DNA of 59,479 nt from Lachnospiraceae bacterium (GCA_015056795.1 SVFO01000010.1:1-59479); one strand, 5' to 3'. Positions 23,781 through 32,721 are shown, counted from the stretch's first letter. The notes: a model not told the origin generated them from the sequence alone. Program-made: numbers and translations.

Positions 23781-25139
23781 TTATTCATAAAAGGCAATGC
23801 CCCGTTTTCCCATGTCCTTTGCTCGGTAGAGCACCTCATCCGCCTGCTTGAAAAGGACTTCCTTCTCCTGATCCTGATGGCCAAAGGCAACGCCTGCACT
23901 GATGGTCACTGCAGGAATTGTCTCATCCCCTTGCTCCAAAACTTCATTCATGCTCTCAACCTTTTTGCGAATCAGGTCCGTCAAGCCAACATACGCATGC
24001 ACCATGATAACCGCGAACTCATCGCCGCCAATCCTGCAGACGAAATCCTGGGAACGAAAGCTTTTCATGATCGCGTTAGCGGCCCTCTTAAGGACGATGT
24101 CTCCCACGTCATGTCCATGCTCATCATTGACTCTCTTAAAATCATCCAGATCCAATAAAATCAATGCGGAGGTCTCCCAATCGACGTTTTGGATCAGGAA
24201 ATCATAGCCTCGCCTGTTATACAAGCCTGTCAGATTATCATGCGTCGCCTCATAGGCAAGCTTCTCCTGACTCTTTAAGCTCGATTGGAACATGAGGTTA
24301 TAGGTCTTCGCCAAAAATCGTACCTCGTAGGCACCCTTGAGCGGAATCTCCTTCTCGTCGCGAATCATGTTCACGGCAATGCGGAGCGGTCGAAATACTG
24401 TCAACGCAACTAAGATCATGGTACCAAGCATAATCACGATCAAGACAAAGGTCAGCAGATGCTCCAACTGAACCTGCTCCTGCATCTTTCTTGCCACCTT
24501 GTCCTGCTCACAATCAATGTCCACCATCAGATCCTTCAGGCAGTCCTGCATGTGTTCAGAAATGTTCTCCTTTTGGCTCCGATATTCTTCTCCGAATAAA
24601 ATCGCGTGCGCTTTTTCCTTCTTTGCTGAGGCGCTGAGCTTTTCATCCTCCGCCGTCAGCGTCACACTCTGGATCTCCTCGGGTGCATCAGACAATGCCA
24701 GTCCAAACGCTTCCACCGTCAGCCTTCCAGCATAATATTCCAAATTCATTAATTCCACGGAATGCTCCATGGCCGCCGCAAGATCCGTCAGCGTCTTTGT
24801 CTTGCCAAGGTGCTCCTCCAGCTCTGCAAGTGCATGCTCCCTTCGCTGCGTCTCCTTCGCCTCTGAAAAATAATTCGTCAGGTAGCGCCACTCTCCCGTG
24901 ACGGCAAAGCAGCGAATCTGCTCCGTGAGATAATCCGAGGCAAGCTGCATGTCATACGCATCACTTCGCCAGGAAAAATACTCCTTTGTGGTCTCTTGGG
25001 TTTCCTGATGCAATTTTGTTGTCCGATCCATGGCAATAAACAGTGCGATTGATGCTAATATACCTATGATCGCCATGAAAATATTAAACCTTCGCAGGGA
25101 TAAACCGTTACTTTTTACCCGCGCAAAAAAACGAAACAT
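23781..25139 (-). CDS. Membrane diguanylate cyclase (GGDEF) with I-site
   Basis: This 452-residue protein has one N-terminal membrane helix (about 15-35), an extracytoplasmic helical sensor region of about 190 residues, a second membrane helix (about 228-248) and a C-terminal GGDEF domain. The active site GGDEF is at 371-375, with the inhibitory-site RSQD placed five residues ahead. It should therefore make cyclic di-GMP and be product-inhibited. No EAL domain is present. The ATG at 25139 has AGAGG 9 nt upstream; a TTG 16 codons earlier is not needed. Its promoter is at 25196-25224. Confidence 0.9.
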   Translation of the reverse strand: MFRFFARVKSNGLSLRRFNIFMAIIGILASIALFIAMDRTTKLHQETQETTKEYFSWRSDAYDMQLASDYLTEQIRCFAVTGEWRYLTNYFSEAKETQRREHALAELEEHLGKTKTLTDLAAAMEHSVELMNLEYYAGRLTVEAFGLALSDAPEEIQSVTLTAEDEKLSASAKKEKAHAILFGEEYRSQKENISEHMQDCLKDLMVDIDCEQDKVARKMQEQVQLEHLLTFVLIVIMLGTMILVALTVFRPLRIAVNMIRDEKEIPLKGAYEVRFLAKTYNLMFQSSLKSQEKLAYEATHDNLTGLYNRRGYDFLIQNVDWETSALILLDLDDFKRVNDEHGHDVGDIVLKRAANAIMKSFRSQDFVCRIGGDEFAVIMVHAYVGLTDLIRKKVESMNEVLEQGDETIPAVTISAGVAFGHQDQEKEVLFKQADEVLYRAKDMGKRGIAFYE

Positions 25140-25195
25140 TTGTAAAAACCTCTTTTTCTGATATGTCATTAGCATGGAAATCGCCAATCATTCCA

Positions 25196-25224
25196 ATGCT
25201 ATCATAAACCAATCAAATAGTCAA
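25196..25224 (-). promoter_or_regulatory. Promoter of the first diguanylate cyclase gene
   Basis: Minus-strand TTGACT (25219-25224), 17-nt spacer, TAGCAT (25196-25201). The -35 box lies just 8 nt past the stop of the DUF951 gene. Confidence 0.6.
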
Positions 25225-25231
25225 ACGAGAC

Positions 25232-25426
25232 TTATTCCCCTTTTTCCTCCCGACGAAACACCTCTTTGACATTGCGCTCCATCAGCTTCCTTGCGATCAT
25301 GATCTGATGTCCGCAGCCAACACATTTCAGACGAAAGTCAGCGCCCTCCCGTAAAACCTCCCATTCAAAGCTTCCACAGGGATGCTGCTTTTTCATTCGA
25401 ATTTTATCTCCAACATGGATTTCCAT
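25232..25426 (-). CDS. DUF951 family small protein
   Basis: This 64-residue protein matches DUF951 (PF06107), a small beta-rich family widespread in Firmicutes and often encoded near parB/noc or DUF1934-type genes. HPCGS and the CxxC-type CVGCGH could bind zinc. GGAGG sits 8 nt before the ATG. The function is unknown. Confidence 0.85.
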   Translation of the reverse strand: MEIHVGDKIRMKKQHPCGSFEWEVLREGADFRLKCVGCGHQIMIARKLMERNVKEVFRREEKGE

Positions 25427-25563
25427 CCCTTCATCCTCCCCTTACTTTCTGGTCCTGTTTTCCCAATATTTCAAGTGTCTGCATGTTATTCCGAATTTCT
25501 GCCATGTTTCGGCATATTTTCCGCATTTCTGCCACGCTTTGCTTCAGCTGACAAGCATCATTC

Positions 25564-26430
25564 TCAACGGTTTTCATTGTGCTCCCAATAAACCATGTTG
25601 CCTGCAAAGAAATCCTTCACGACACCAAAAAACTCGCGCAGAAGATTATGTGCCTCCATGGGTGGATACGAATCTGCCGCCAAGCCTTCCACGTGAAGAT
25701 ATCCCTGAGCCTTAGCCAGTTTCTCTGCGCGGAATATGTGAAAGCCATTGGTAACGATAACCACACTATTTTGCGTCTTATCAAGCAGCTGAGCACTAAA
25801 TTTCAGATTCTCATAGGTACTGGTGGACTGATCCTCCTTTATGATTCTGGATCCGTCGATGCCGTGCTCCACAAGATAGGCATACATGCCGTCTGCTTCG
25901 GAAATGGGTTCATTCGATCCCTGTCCGCCAGAAACAATGACCTTAGTCTCTCGATTTACGCGTAGATAATGCACCGCCTGATCCAGTCGATACTTCAGAA
26001 CCATGCTAGGTCCCTCTGACTTCCATTGTGCCCCTAAAATCAATAAATACTCCGCGCCATCCTTCGCATTCGCATTTTGTCTGGATAAAATCAGTCCTTC
26101 CACACATAGGAAAATCGCCAGCGCAATCCCAAAACAAATCCAAAAAGCTCGAAGCAGCCACGCAGGAAGCCTTCGCCGCAGCGCAGGCTTTGCACAAAAA
26201 AGGGAAATCACGCCAAAGCCTATGCCCATGGCGCTCCAAATCAAATAAAAATTCGTACCATATCCCATAAAAAATCGAATGGCAATACAATAAAGGACGC
26301 AAAGCACCCCTAAAACGCCAAAGCAGATCGCTCCGCGCGCAAGCACGCGCTCCCTCCCGCGATCCTGCAATTTTATTACATTCTTTTTCATCTCCATCGG
26401 AGGAGTCTTCTTTTTTCTTCGTCTAGCCAT
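25564..26430 (-). CDS. YdcF/SanA-like DUF218 membrane protein
   Basis: This 288-residue protein starts with about 30 basic residues, then three to four hydrophobic segments (about 34-56, 61-80, 91-112), and ends with a DUF218 domain (about 125-285). Hallmarks are LLILGAQW, VIVSGGQGSNE, KEDQSTSTYENL and IVTNGFHIFRA. The family includes SanA and YdcF and is linked to envelope barrier function; the enzyme activity is not settled. The 137-nt gap before DUF951 holds two TTTCTGCCA repeats but no gene. Confidence 0.85.
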   Translation of the reverse strand: MARRRKKKTPPMEMKKNVIKLQDRGRERVLARGAICFGVLGVLCVLYCIAIRFFMGYGTNFYLIWSAMGIGFGVISLFCAKPALRRRLPAWLLRAFWICFGIALAIFLCVEGLILSRQNANAKDGAEYLLILGAQWKSEGPSMVLKYRLDQAVHYLRVNRETKVIVSGGQGSNEPISEADGMYAYLVEHGIDGSRIIKEDQSTSTYENLKFSAQLLDKTQNSVVIVTNGFHIFRAEKLAKAQGYLHVEGLAADSYPPMEAHNLLREFFGVVKDFFAGNMVYWEHNENR

Positions 26431-26627
26431 TTTTCCACAACCCTTATGTCAACATTTGAGAGCAAATCTCCTTTCCTATCTTATCACAAAATATGCGCCG
26501 ACTCAACCGCCGCACGCCTTAAGAATTTCTAAACTTTTTGGTCGGGAACTGCTTTCCTTTTTCTCTGTTTTCTGATAAAATAAGTGTAATAGGAGCAATG
26601 CTCCCATCGACGTGAAGGAGGTGTTTT

Positions 26628-27380
26628 ATGAAGATGTTAACGGAAACTGACCTGAAAAATATTGAGGAATTTCAGCGTATCATTGACACACATAACAACA
26701 TCGTTTTCTTTGGTGGTGCTGGCGTATCCACGGAGAGTGGCATCCCCGATTTCAGAAGCGTGGACGGTCTGTATCATCAACAATATGACTATCCTCCCGA
26801 GACGATCTTAAGCCACACCTTCTATGTGCGAAAGCCTGAGGAATTCTTCCGCTTCTATCGCAACAAAATGCTCTTTACGGATGCAAAGCCCAACGCGGCG
26901 CACCTGAAGCTGGCCGAACTCGAAAAGGCCGGAAAGCTAAAGGCCATTGTGACGCAGAACATTGACGGCCTGCATCAGGCTGCTGGAAGTAAAAAGGTTT
27001 TGGAGCTTCACGGTAGCGTGCTTCGCAACTACTGCGAAAAGTGCGGAAAATTTTATGATTTAGAGTTTGTAAAGGATGGCACGGGCATTCCCGTCTGCGA
27101 GGACTGCGGTGGCCGCGTAAAGCCCGACGTCGTGCTCTATGAGGAGGGCCTTTCCCAGAATACCATCCAAGAATCCGTGCGCGCCATCAGTCAGGCTGAG
27201 GTTCTCATCATTGGCGGTACGTCCCTTGCAGTATATCCTGCTGCTGGTCTTATTGATTATTTCTCTGGCGATAAGCTCGTCGTAATCAATATGGCACCGA
27301 CGCCCCGCGACAAATTTGCGGACCTCCTGATTCAGGCTCCCATCGGTCAAGTATTTAACGCCATCAAGGTGAATTCGTAA
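26628..27380 (+). CDS. cobB: NAD-dependent protein deacylase (sirtuin)
   Basis: This 250-residue Sir2-family enzyme removes acyl groups from lysines using NAD+. GGAGVSTESGIPDFR (29-43) is the NAD site, TQNIDGLH follows, and the catalytic His128 is in LELHGS. The zinc site is C136, C139, C157 and C160. AAGGAGGTG lies 5-6 nt before the ATG. It is monocistronic, ending in a strong bidirectional terminator. Confidence 0.97.
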   Translation: MKMLTETDLKNIEEFQRIIDTHNNIVFFGGAGVSTESGIPDFRSVDGLYHQQYDYPPETILSHTFYVRKPEEFFRFYRNKMLFTDAKPNAAHLKLAELEKAGKLKAIVTQNIDGLHQAAGSKKVLELHGSVLRNYCEKCGKFYDLEFVKDGTGIPVCEDCGGRVKPDVVLYEEGLSQNTIQESVRAISQAEVLIIGGTSLAVYPAAGLIDYFSGDKLVVINMAPTPRDKFADLLIQAPIGQVFNAIKVNS

Positions 27381-27400
27381 ACCACTAAACTACAGAAAAC

Positions 27401-27441
27401 AAAAAGCCATGCCGTCCTCTCTCGGACCGCATGGCTTTTTT
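27401..27441. terminator. Bidirectional terminator between cobB and the 72-residue protein gene
   Basis: A hairpin of about 13 bp with one mismatch (AAGCCATGC and GTCC paired to GGAC and GCATGGCTT) is flanked by A-run and T-run, so it works on both strands. Confidence 0.9.
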
Positions 27442-27456
27442 ACTTTGCTTTTTCGA

Positions 27457-27675
27457 TTATTTTAGTCTCTTCCTTGCATTATCCAAAATTTCAAGAAGCT
27501 CTTGCATCTGTTGCTCCTCACGCATTTTTCTTTTCTCAACGGACTGGAGCAAAAACCAAGACATTGGCCGCACGTACAATTCTCCACAGGGAACGATGTG
27601 CTGAATTAAAATATCCATTTTATGATCCGATTTGTATTGACGCCAATCGGCAAGGCGTTGTTTAAAATCCCACAT
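27457..27675 (-). CDS. Small protein of unknown function
   Basis: I do not recognise this 72-residue protein. It is Trp/Arg-rich at the N-terminus, has a central PCGELYVRPMSWFLLQ, and ends in a charged helix. AAGGAA lies about 10 nt before the ATG, and the shared terminator lies just past its stop, both of which support a real gene. No membrane segment or signal peptide is evident. Confidence 0.55.
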   Translation of the reverse strand: MWDFKQRLADWRQYKSDHKMDILIQHIVPCGELYVRPMSWFLLQSVEKRKMREEQQMQELLEILDNARKRLK

Positions 27676-27817
27676 ATTGTACTGCTTCCTTTTCTATTTC
27701 CACAATGAGCTTATGGTTAACTGCTCATATCTCTAATATTTGTTATGCGTATTATAACATATAGTTGTTTGGTTTTCAATCGTTTTCTGCTTCTTAAGCA
27801 GTTTTTTCTGGATGGAC

Positions 27818-27857
27818 CAAATAAAAAGGGATTTCCCAAGCGCCAGAAATCCCTTTT
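27818..27857 (-). terminator. Terminator after azlD
   Basis: A perfect 12-bp stem (AAAAGGGATTTC at 27824-27835, GAAATCCCTTTT at 27846-27857) is followed on the minus strand by a TATTTGG tail. Confidence 0.85.
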
Positions 27858-27874
27858 GATAATTATTTGACCTT

Positions 27875-28186
27875 TTATATTTGGATACCAAAAACAAGAG
27901 AAACCAAAAATACGGTAACGCTCGCAGCAACGGCCACGGTCATCAACCCTTTTCCTTTAAGCGCCAGCAGGATCGCAACAATCACGCCAGCCACCGCTGC
28001 CACAACATGATCCGCCGCATGAAACACCGCAGGAAACGTCATGGCCATCAAACAGGCAAAGGGTACATAATATAAAAACGATTTCACAAAACGATTTTGT
28101 ATTTTCCCGCGAATCAGCGTCAACGGAAGCATGCGGATCAAATAGGTGACGCCCGCCATTACCAGAATATAAAGATAAATATTCAT
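27875..28186 (-). CDS. azlD: Branched-chain amino acid export protein AzlD
   Basis: This 103-residue protein has four predicted membrane helices and matches AzlD, the small partner of AzlC. Together they export branched-chain amino acids or analogues. The ATG at 28186 with AAAGG upstream is chosen; the longer frame to 28249 adds a polar leader unlike the family. It lies 80 nt after azlC. Confidence 0.9.
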   Translation of the reverse strand: MNIYLYILVMAGVTYLIRMLPLTLIRGKIQNRFVKSFLYYVPFACLMAMTFPAVFHAADHVVAAVAGVIVAILLALKGKGLMTVAVAASVTVFLVSLVFGIQI

Positions 28187-28266
28187 GTTTGTTACCTTTC
28201 GCAAATTTCTTAACGAAACGATGCCAGCCTCCATACGGCACCATCTCATTCCTAGATCAGTTCATT

Positions 28267-28974
28267 TTATTGTTCACTTTCGTTATCTTCCCTTGGGAAA
28301 AAGATTGCCCCGAGGACTGCTGCAACGATGGTGCAGATGATAATGGAAATGCCATCGGAGACACCCTGAAGGAAGGGCACGTACTTGAAAAGACAGCTAC
28401 AAAAAACGGCGATGCTCGCCACAATCAAAACTGCCTTTGATTTCTTTGCCACAGGAAATACAATCGCAATAAACATCCCATACAGCATGACGTTCATCGC
28501 CATGCTGACACTCTTTGGCATGATTCCCCCGGCTACTGCGCCGAGAAACGTTCCCGCCGTCCATCCGACGATGGGAAGACTTTGCAGCCCCAGCATATAG
28601 GGCAGCGTCAAGCTCTTTTGATGATTCATGGCAACTGCAAAAATCTCGTCCGTATTTCCAAACGCGATCAAGAGCTTTTGCCAAAGCGTTACCTTTTCAT
28701 CCAGCTTCTGCGTCAGCGAAAGGCTCATCAGGGAATACCTCAGGTTGATAATCACCTGCGTCAGGATGAGCTCCAGCAGCCCACCACCTGCCGCAATTAC
28801 GCGAACACCCGCAAACTCGCCTGCGCTCGTCAAATTCGAGACACTCATCACCGCGCCCTGCACGGCCGTCATGCCCGCATTCAGCATGGCAATTCCAAGA
28901 CTAAAGCTCACTGCAAAATAACCAAGCGCTATCGGAATCCCATCCTTAACGCCTACTCGAAATTCCTTACCCAA
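28267..28974 (-). CDS. azlC: Branched-chain amino acid permease AzlC
   Basis: This 235-residue protein has about six membrane helices and the AzlC opening GVKDGIPIALGYFAVSFSLG. It is the large subunit of the AzlCD exporter. The start is an unusual TTG at 28974, supported by GGAAAGGG 7 nt upstream and by family length. Its own promoter lies at 29050-29078. Confidence 0.92.
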   Translation of the reverse strand: MGKEFRVGVKDGIPIALGYFAVSFSLGIAMLNAGMTAVQGAVMSVSNLTSAGEFAGVRVIAAGGGLLELILTQVIINLRYSLMSLSLTQKLDEKVTLWQKLLIAFGNTDEIFAVAMNHQKSLTLPYMLGLQSLPIVGWTAGTFLGAVAGGIMPKSVSMAMNVMLYGMFIAIVFPVAKKSKAVLIVASIAVFCSCLFKYVPFLQGVSDGISIIICTIVAAVLGAIFFPREDNESEQ

Positions 28975-29049
28975 AACCGTACCCTTTCCTTCCTGACACC
29001 ACTCAATTGACCATGCCAGAAAGCATTTACTCTAAAGTCAACATGGACT

Positions 29050-29078
29050 ATTATAGCGAAGTCTGCAAAAAGATGCAA
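29050..29078 (-). promoter_or_regulatory. Promoter of azlCD
   Basis: Minus-strand TTGCAT (29073-29078), 17-nt spacer, TATAAT (29050-29055). It begins only 2 nt after the stop of the upstream polyferredoxin gene. Confidence 0.65.
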
Positions 29079-29080
29079 TG

Positions 29081-29908
29081 TCAATGTTTCGCTTTTTTGA
29101 TTCCTGCGCACAGCGCCTTCGTCGGGCATTCCTGAACGCATCTTAGACAACGGATGCATTCCATGCTATTCGGCTCCTTCGAGGGATCCACGCACATATC
29201 ACATACGCTGCTGCATTTTCCACAGCTCACACATTTCGTCGCATCACATTCCAAGTGGTAAAGCGACACTTTATTCAATGGTCCGTAAATGGCGCCCAGC
29301 GGACACAGGTATTTGCAGAAAGGTCTCGCAATGATGATACTAGCGAATATAACGATGCCGAGGATACACGCCTTCCATACAAAGAGGCTTCCAAATGCCT
29401 GAAACAAGCTCGTATCACTGAGCGCAAGCAATAGCCCTGCTACCGTTCCTGAAGGGCATACATATTTACAGAAAAACGGTGTGAGCTTGACAAGGATCGG
29501 GAGCACAATCACAAGGACCACTAAGACTACATATTTCACCCATCGAAGCCACTTGTCAACCCGAAAGCTTTTTAGCTTCACTGGGAATGGAATCCAATGA
29601 ATCAGATCCTGCAGCAATCCAAAGGGGCATAGGAATCCACAGATCAGTCTTCCGAACAGAGCTCCGAAAAATAAAAGCAAACCAACCACATAATACGGAA
29701 ACCGAAATTTATAGCTGGAAAGCGCATTCTGAAGAGATCCGATTGGGCAGGCTCCAACGGCCCCCGGACAGGAATAGCAGTTAAGCCCAGGAACGCAAAC
29801 ACCCTTGGTCTTGCCGTCATAGATTTTCCCCGTAAAAAACCCCTTGAAATTCGCATTCTGAATCAGTGTTGCAATTGATTGAATGATAACTCTTCTTTTC
29901 TTATCCAA
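29081..29908 (-). CDS. Membrane polyferredoxin, 4Fe-4S binding (NapH/CcoG-like)
   Basis: This 275-residue integral membrane protein has about five membrane helices. Cysteine motifs include CYSCPGAVGACPIG, CGFLCPFG, CKYVCPSG and CKYLCPLG, followed by a C-terminal double cluster domain (CVSCGKCSSVCDMC and CIRCLRCVQECP). It probably carries electrons across or along the membrane. The TTG start at 29908 overlaps the end of the CD1871A mini-gene, giving translational coupling and the family's usual N-terminus (DKKRRVIIQ); a longer frame to 30001 merely reads through the mini-gene in another frame. Confidence 0.9.
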   Translation of the reverse strand: MDKKRRVIIQSIATLIQNANFKGFFTGKIYDGKTKGVCVPGLNCYSCPGAVGACPIGSLQNALSSYKFRFPYYVVGLLLFFGALFGRLICGFLCPFGLLQDLIHWIPFPVKLKSFRVDKWLRWVKYVVLVVLVIVLPILVKLTPFFCKYVCPSGTVAGLLLALSDTSLFQAFGSLFVWKACILGIVIFASIIIARPFCKYLCPLGAIYGPLNKVSLYHLECDATKCVSCGKCSSVCDMCVDPSKEPNSMECIRCLRCVQECPTKALCAGIKKAKH

Positions 29909-30035
29909 TTCCGATACACTCCAGACATATTTTTGAAGCCTTCGCCAACACGGATTGTGGCTGTTCCTTGCTAATGCCAATTGCCAAAAACAAAATGGCA
30001 AGGAAGAGACAGATGGCTGTTCCTATTTTCTTCAT
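29901..30035 (-). CDS. CD1871A-type CXXC mini-protein
   Basis: This 44-residue protein has an N-terminal membrane helix (MKKIGTAICLFLAILFLAIG) and ends with the family signature KICLECIGIG, a CxxC motif. AGGAG lies 7 nt before the ATG. It sits between the thioredoxin-like lipoprotein and the polyferredoxin genes, overlapping the latter's start by 8 nt. In Clostridia these three genes travel together, so the CxxC peptide is probably an electron or disulfide shuttle in the module; that role is inference. Confidence 0.88.
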   Translation of the reverse strand: MKKIGTAICLFLAILFLAIGISKEQPQSVLAKASKICLECIGIG

Positions 30036-30069
30036 AACTGATCTCCTCTGCTAAATCGCTTTCTTTCGT

Positions 30070-30729
30070 TTATTCGGGCATAAAATAGAGTACGACCTCT
30101 TTCCAAGTTTCATAGGACCGAGCCCCTGCAATAGGTTCCTCATAAAGAAGCTGTCCCTCACCGTCCAACAGATAGGTTGCCGGCACATAATTCTGTTCCA
30201 GGGCAAGCAGCACGCTGTCTGCCTTAAGAATGGGATAGGTGATGCCGGCAGACGTGACAATCTCCTTCGCATCATCGTCCATGGAGAATGTTTTGTAAAC
30301 TCCAAGAATCAAGAGCCCCTGATCCTGATACTCCTCATAAAGCTTTTCCAGATCTGGCATCTCTCTGACGCAGGGGCCGCACCAAGGTTCCCAAAAATTG
30401 AGCAAAACCAGCTTCGAGCCTTCCAGAATTTCACTCGTTACGGCATTTCCATTGATGTCAACCGTTTCAAACGGAAGTGCATCCGAAGCACCATTTTCGG
30501 TTATCTCTTCCTCCGTACCTGACTCTGTCGTACCCTCTTGCTCTGCGCTCCCTTCGGCATTACTCGCCTCGCCCTTACTCTCTTCACCAGATGCTGTCGC
30601 CGCAGAGCTGCTCGCTTCTTCCATCGAAGTGACTTGTTCTTTTTCCTGCGAATTCTGCACCTCTTGCCCACAAGCGCTCATCAAAAACAGTAAACAGATC
30701 ATACCTGTAATTGTTAATACTCTTTTCAT
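30070..30729 (-). CDS. TlpA-like thioredoxin-fold lipoprotein
   Basis: This 219-residue protein has a lipoprotein signal ending LMSAC (lipidated Cys20), a low-complexity Ser/Glu linker (about 25-80) and a TlpA/ResA-like domain with the active site WCGPC at C117 and C120. It would reduce or exchange disulfides outside the membrane using electrons from the downstream polyferredoxin. GGAG precedes the ATG. It is first in the unit with CD1871A and the polyferredoxin and has its own promoter. Confidence 0.92.
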   Translation of the reverse strand: MKRVLTITGMICLLFLMSACGQEVQNSQEKEQVTSMEEASSSAATASGEESKGEASNAEGSAEQEGTTESGTEEEITENGASDALPFETVDINGNAVTSEILEGSKLVLLNFWEPWCGPCVREMPDLEKLYEEYQDQGLLILGVYKTFSMDDDAKEIVTSAGITYPILKADSVLLALEQNYVPATYLLDGEGQLLYEEPIAGARSYETWKEVVLYFMPE

Positions 30730-30782
30730 GCTCTAGTCGCTCCTGCCTTATGCTTATACGATCCTGTCATTTTTCTCTCTTG

Positions 30783-30811
30783 ATTCTATCATGAGTAGCA
30801 TTACCCATCAA
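30783..30811 (-). promoter_or_regulatory. Promoter of the redox module
   Basis: Minus-strand TTGATG (30806-30811), 17-nt spacer, TAGAAT (30783-30788). Confidence 0.6.
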
Positions 30812-30831
30812 CCCAATTTTATGACAGGCCA

Positions 30832-30864
30832 CGAAATAAAATAAGGGCATGTTCCTGCCCTTAT
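30832..30864 (-). terminator. Terminator after the DUF402 pseudogene
   Basis: A perfect 9-bp stem (ATAAGGGCA 30841-30849, TGCCCTTAT 30856-30864) is followed on the minus strand by TTTATTTCG. Confidence 0.8.
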
Positions 30865-30873
30865 CTACGTGAT

Positions 30874-31361
30874 TTATTTTGTTGTCTGAAGCGCCAGCAC
30901 TTCCTTACAGGGCTTGATGGGTTCCCCTGCAGCGATTCGATCCTCCACAAGCTGACGCACCTTCGCGCACCAGGCATCAGTCTTCGAAATATCCTCGCAC
31001 ATTTCCCTTAGGATCTCCTCACTCTCAGCAATTGCCGCGTCATACTGCTCCTTCGTCAGTTCTCCCGAAGCATAGGCCGCATCCAATTCATCCCTGTCAT
31101 CTACGACAACGTCGCCCTCTGGCGTAAAGATAACGTCGAGTTACTTGTCAATATAAACCGCAATCCCGTATTCATCATATTCCATGCCCTCCATAATATC
31201 CACATACCACAAAGAGGGCTGATACCTTTCATTTGCAGGCGCTGGGTAATTCTTCCTCTCGGAATCATGCGTCCCGTCCGGAAAATACTTAATGGTGATA
31301 ACACGCTTTTTCCCGTCTGGAATCAGCTCCAGCCATCTCGATTTAAGCGTTTATGCTTCAT
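30874..31361 (-). pseudogene. DUF402 domain protein, broken by internal deletion and a stop codon
   Basis: The reading begins with an intact DUF402-like start (MKHKRLNRDGW, ATG at 31361 overlapping the patB stop), then jumps frame straight into the middle of the domain (WLELIPDGKKRVIT), so roughly 40-50 codons appear lost. The remaining frame reads through YDEYGIAVYIDK, meets TAA at about 31140, and continues in frame as LDVIFTPEGDVVVDDRDELD to a normal end at 30874. Relatives have a Tyr at the stop position, so TAC to TAA is the likely change. Relatives belong to PF04167, putative nucleoside phosphatases. The terminator is intact, suggesting recent decay. Confidence 0.75.
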
Positions 31362-32607
31362 ATGCCTGTAGCCCTTTCTTTAATCTGGTCAAACCTTCTC
31401 TCACCTGCTCACGCGGACATGCAATGTTAAGCCGCAAAAACTGCTCGCCGGCCTTGCCATACTCGGCTCCCTCGGACACATAAAGCCCTGTCTCCTTGCG
31501 AATAAACTCCGCCAGCTCCACGCTGTTCGAAGTATAGGCACTGCAATCCAGCCATAATAAATAGGTTGCCTCAGACGGCACCAAATGAACCATTGGAAGC
31601 TCCGTTGCCACGAACTCCTGCACCACTTGTTTATTCTTAAATAGATATTCTCTTAAGGCATCGAGCCATGGAGCACCCTTCGTAAACGCTGCCACGGTAA
31701 CACCGCAGGCAAAGCTATTCGGCTCCGCAACCTCATCCGTGTTGAGCCCTCTCCAAACCTTATGTCGGATCACGGGATCGGAAGCAAAGACTGCTGCCGT
31801 CTGCATCCCTGCCATGTTAAATGCCTTTGTCGGTGCAATGCAGGTGACACTGTTTTCGCGGCATGCATCCGAGACGGATGCAAAGGGAACGTATTCCTTC
31901 CCGGGATCCGTCAGATCACAATGAATTTCATCGGAGACCACAAGCACATGATGCTTCTTACAAAGCTCTCCAACCTTCGCCAGCTCCTCGCGCGTCCAGA
32001 TCCTGCCCACGGGATTATGCGGGTTACAGAAGATCAGCAGGGTCGTCTGTGGATTGGAAAGTGCCTCCTCCAAGGCATCAAAATCGATGTCATATTCCTG
32101 CAGGACCAAACTACTGTTTTCTTCGTTCCCTACTTCCACCTTTCCCATGCTTTGATAATCCGCCGCCATTTCCGTTCCATTTAATCTGGGACGATATCGA
32201 AGCGGGCACTGTACGACATTCCTGCCGTTGTTGACAATGGAATTGAAAAAGATGTTATAAACAGGCGTCAGAATCAGGACATTCTCTCCCACCGTCGTCA
32301 TCTTCCGCACAATGCTCGACAGTGCAGGAACAACGCCCGTGCAAAAGATCAGCCAGTCCTTTTCGATTTTTAGGTGATGCCTCGTCTCCCACCAGCTCTG
32401 ATAGGCCTCGTACCATTCGTCTGGCACCACATTATATCCAAACACACCATGCGCGGCGCGCTTTTCGATGGCCTCCCGCACGCAGGGCGCCGTCTCGAAA
32501 TCCATGTCCGCCACCCACATCGGAAGCTCGTTCTCCGCCACGTCCCACTTATACGAGTCCGTTCCCCGCCGATCTACTTTTTTGTCAAAATCAAACATAT
32601 CCGCCAT
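31351..32607 (-). CDS. patB: PatB/MalY-type cystathionine beta-lyase (PLP C-S lyase)
   Basis: This 418-residue fold-type I PLP enzyme is of the MalY/PatB class: WVADMDFETAP at the start, NPHNPVGR in the middle, the PLP lysine in APTKAFNMAG and RLNIACPR near the end. Such enzymes cleave C-S bonds in cystathionine or cysteine conjugates, making thiols or homocysteine, and some also act as aminotransferases. An insertion of about 25 residues after PLRYRPRL is longer than in typical relatives. The gene leads into the DUF402 pseudogene and follows DUF3737. Confidence 0.9.
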   Translation of the reverse strand: MADMFDFDKKVDRRGTDSYKWDVAENELPMWVADMDFETAPCVREAIEKRAAHGVFGYNVVPDEWYEAYQSWWETRHHLKIEKDWLIFCTGVVPALSSIVRKMTTVGENVLILTPVYNIFFNSIVNNGRNVVQCPLRYRPRLNGTEMAADYQSMGKVEVGNEENSSLVLQEYDIDFDALEEALSNPQTTLLIFCNPHNPVGRIWTREELAKVGELCKKHHVLVVSDEIHCDLTDPGKEYVPFASVSDACRENSVTCIAPTKAFNMAGMQTAAVFASDPVIRHKVWRGLNTDEVAEPNSFACGVTVAAFTKGAPWLDALREYLFKNKQVVQEFVATELPMVHLVPSEATYLLWLDCSAYTSNSVELAEFIRKETGLYVSEGAEYGKAGEQFLRLNIACPREQVREGLTRLKKGLQAYEA

Positions 32608-32721
32608 TCCATGTCCCCCAACTGCATCTCTGCCCTTTCACCGCCTGACGTCAACATTCGCCTGCCTGATGTCAGCCGTTCTTCGTCTGAATGGATGTCT
32701 CACGGGTATTTTTTCAAAGCT

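Noticed and set aside
27733..27930. Small minus-strand frame near the azlD terminator
   Set aside because: It spans the terminator hairpin and overlaps azlD; no start signal.
29908..30001. 31-codon longer start of the polyferredoxin gene
   Set aside because: The extension reads through the CD1871A mini-gene in another frame; the mini-gene has its own strong ribosome binding site and family signature.
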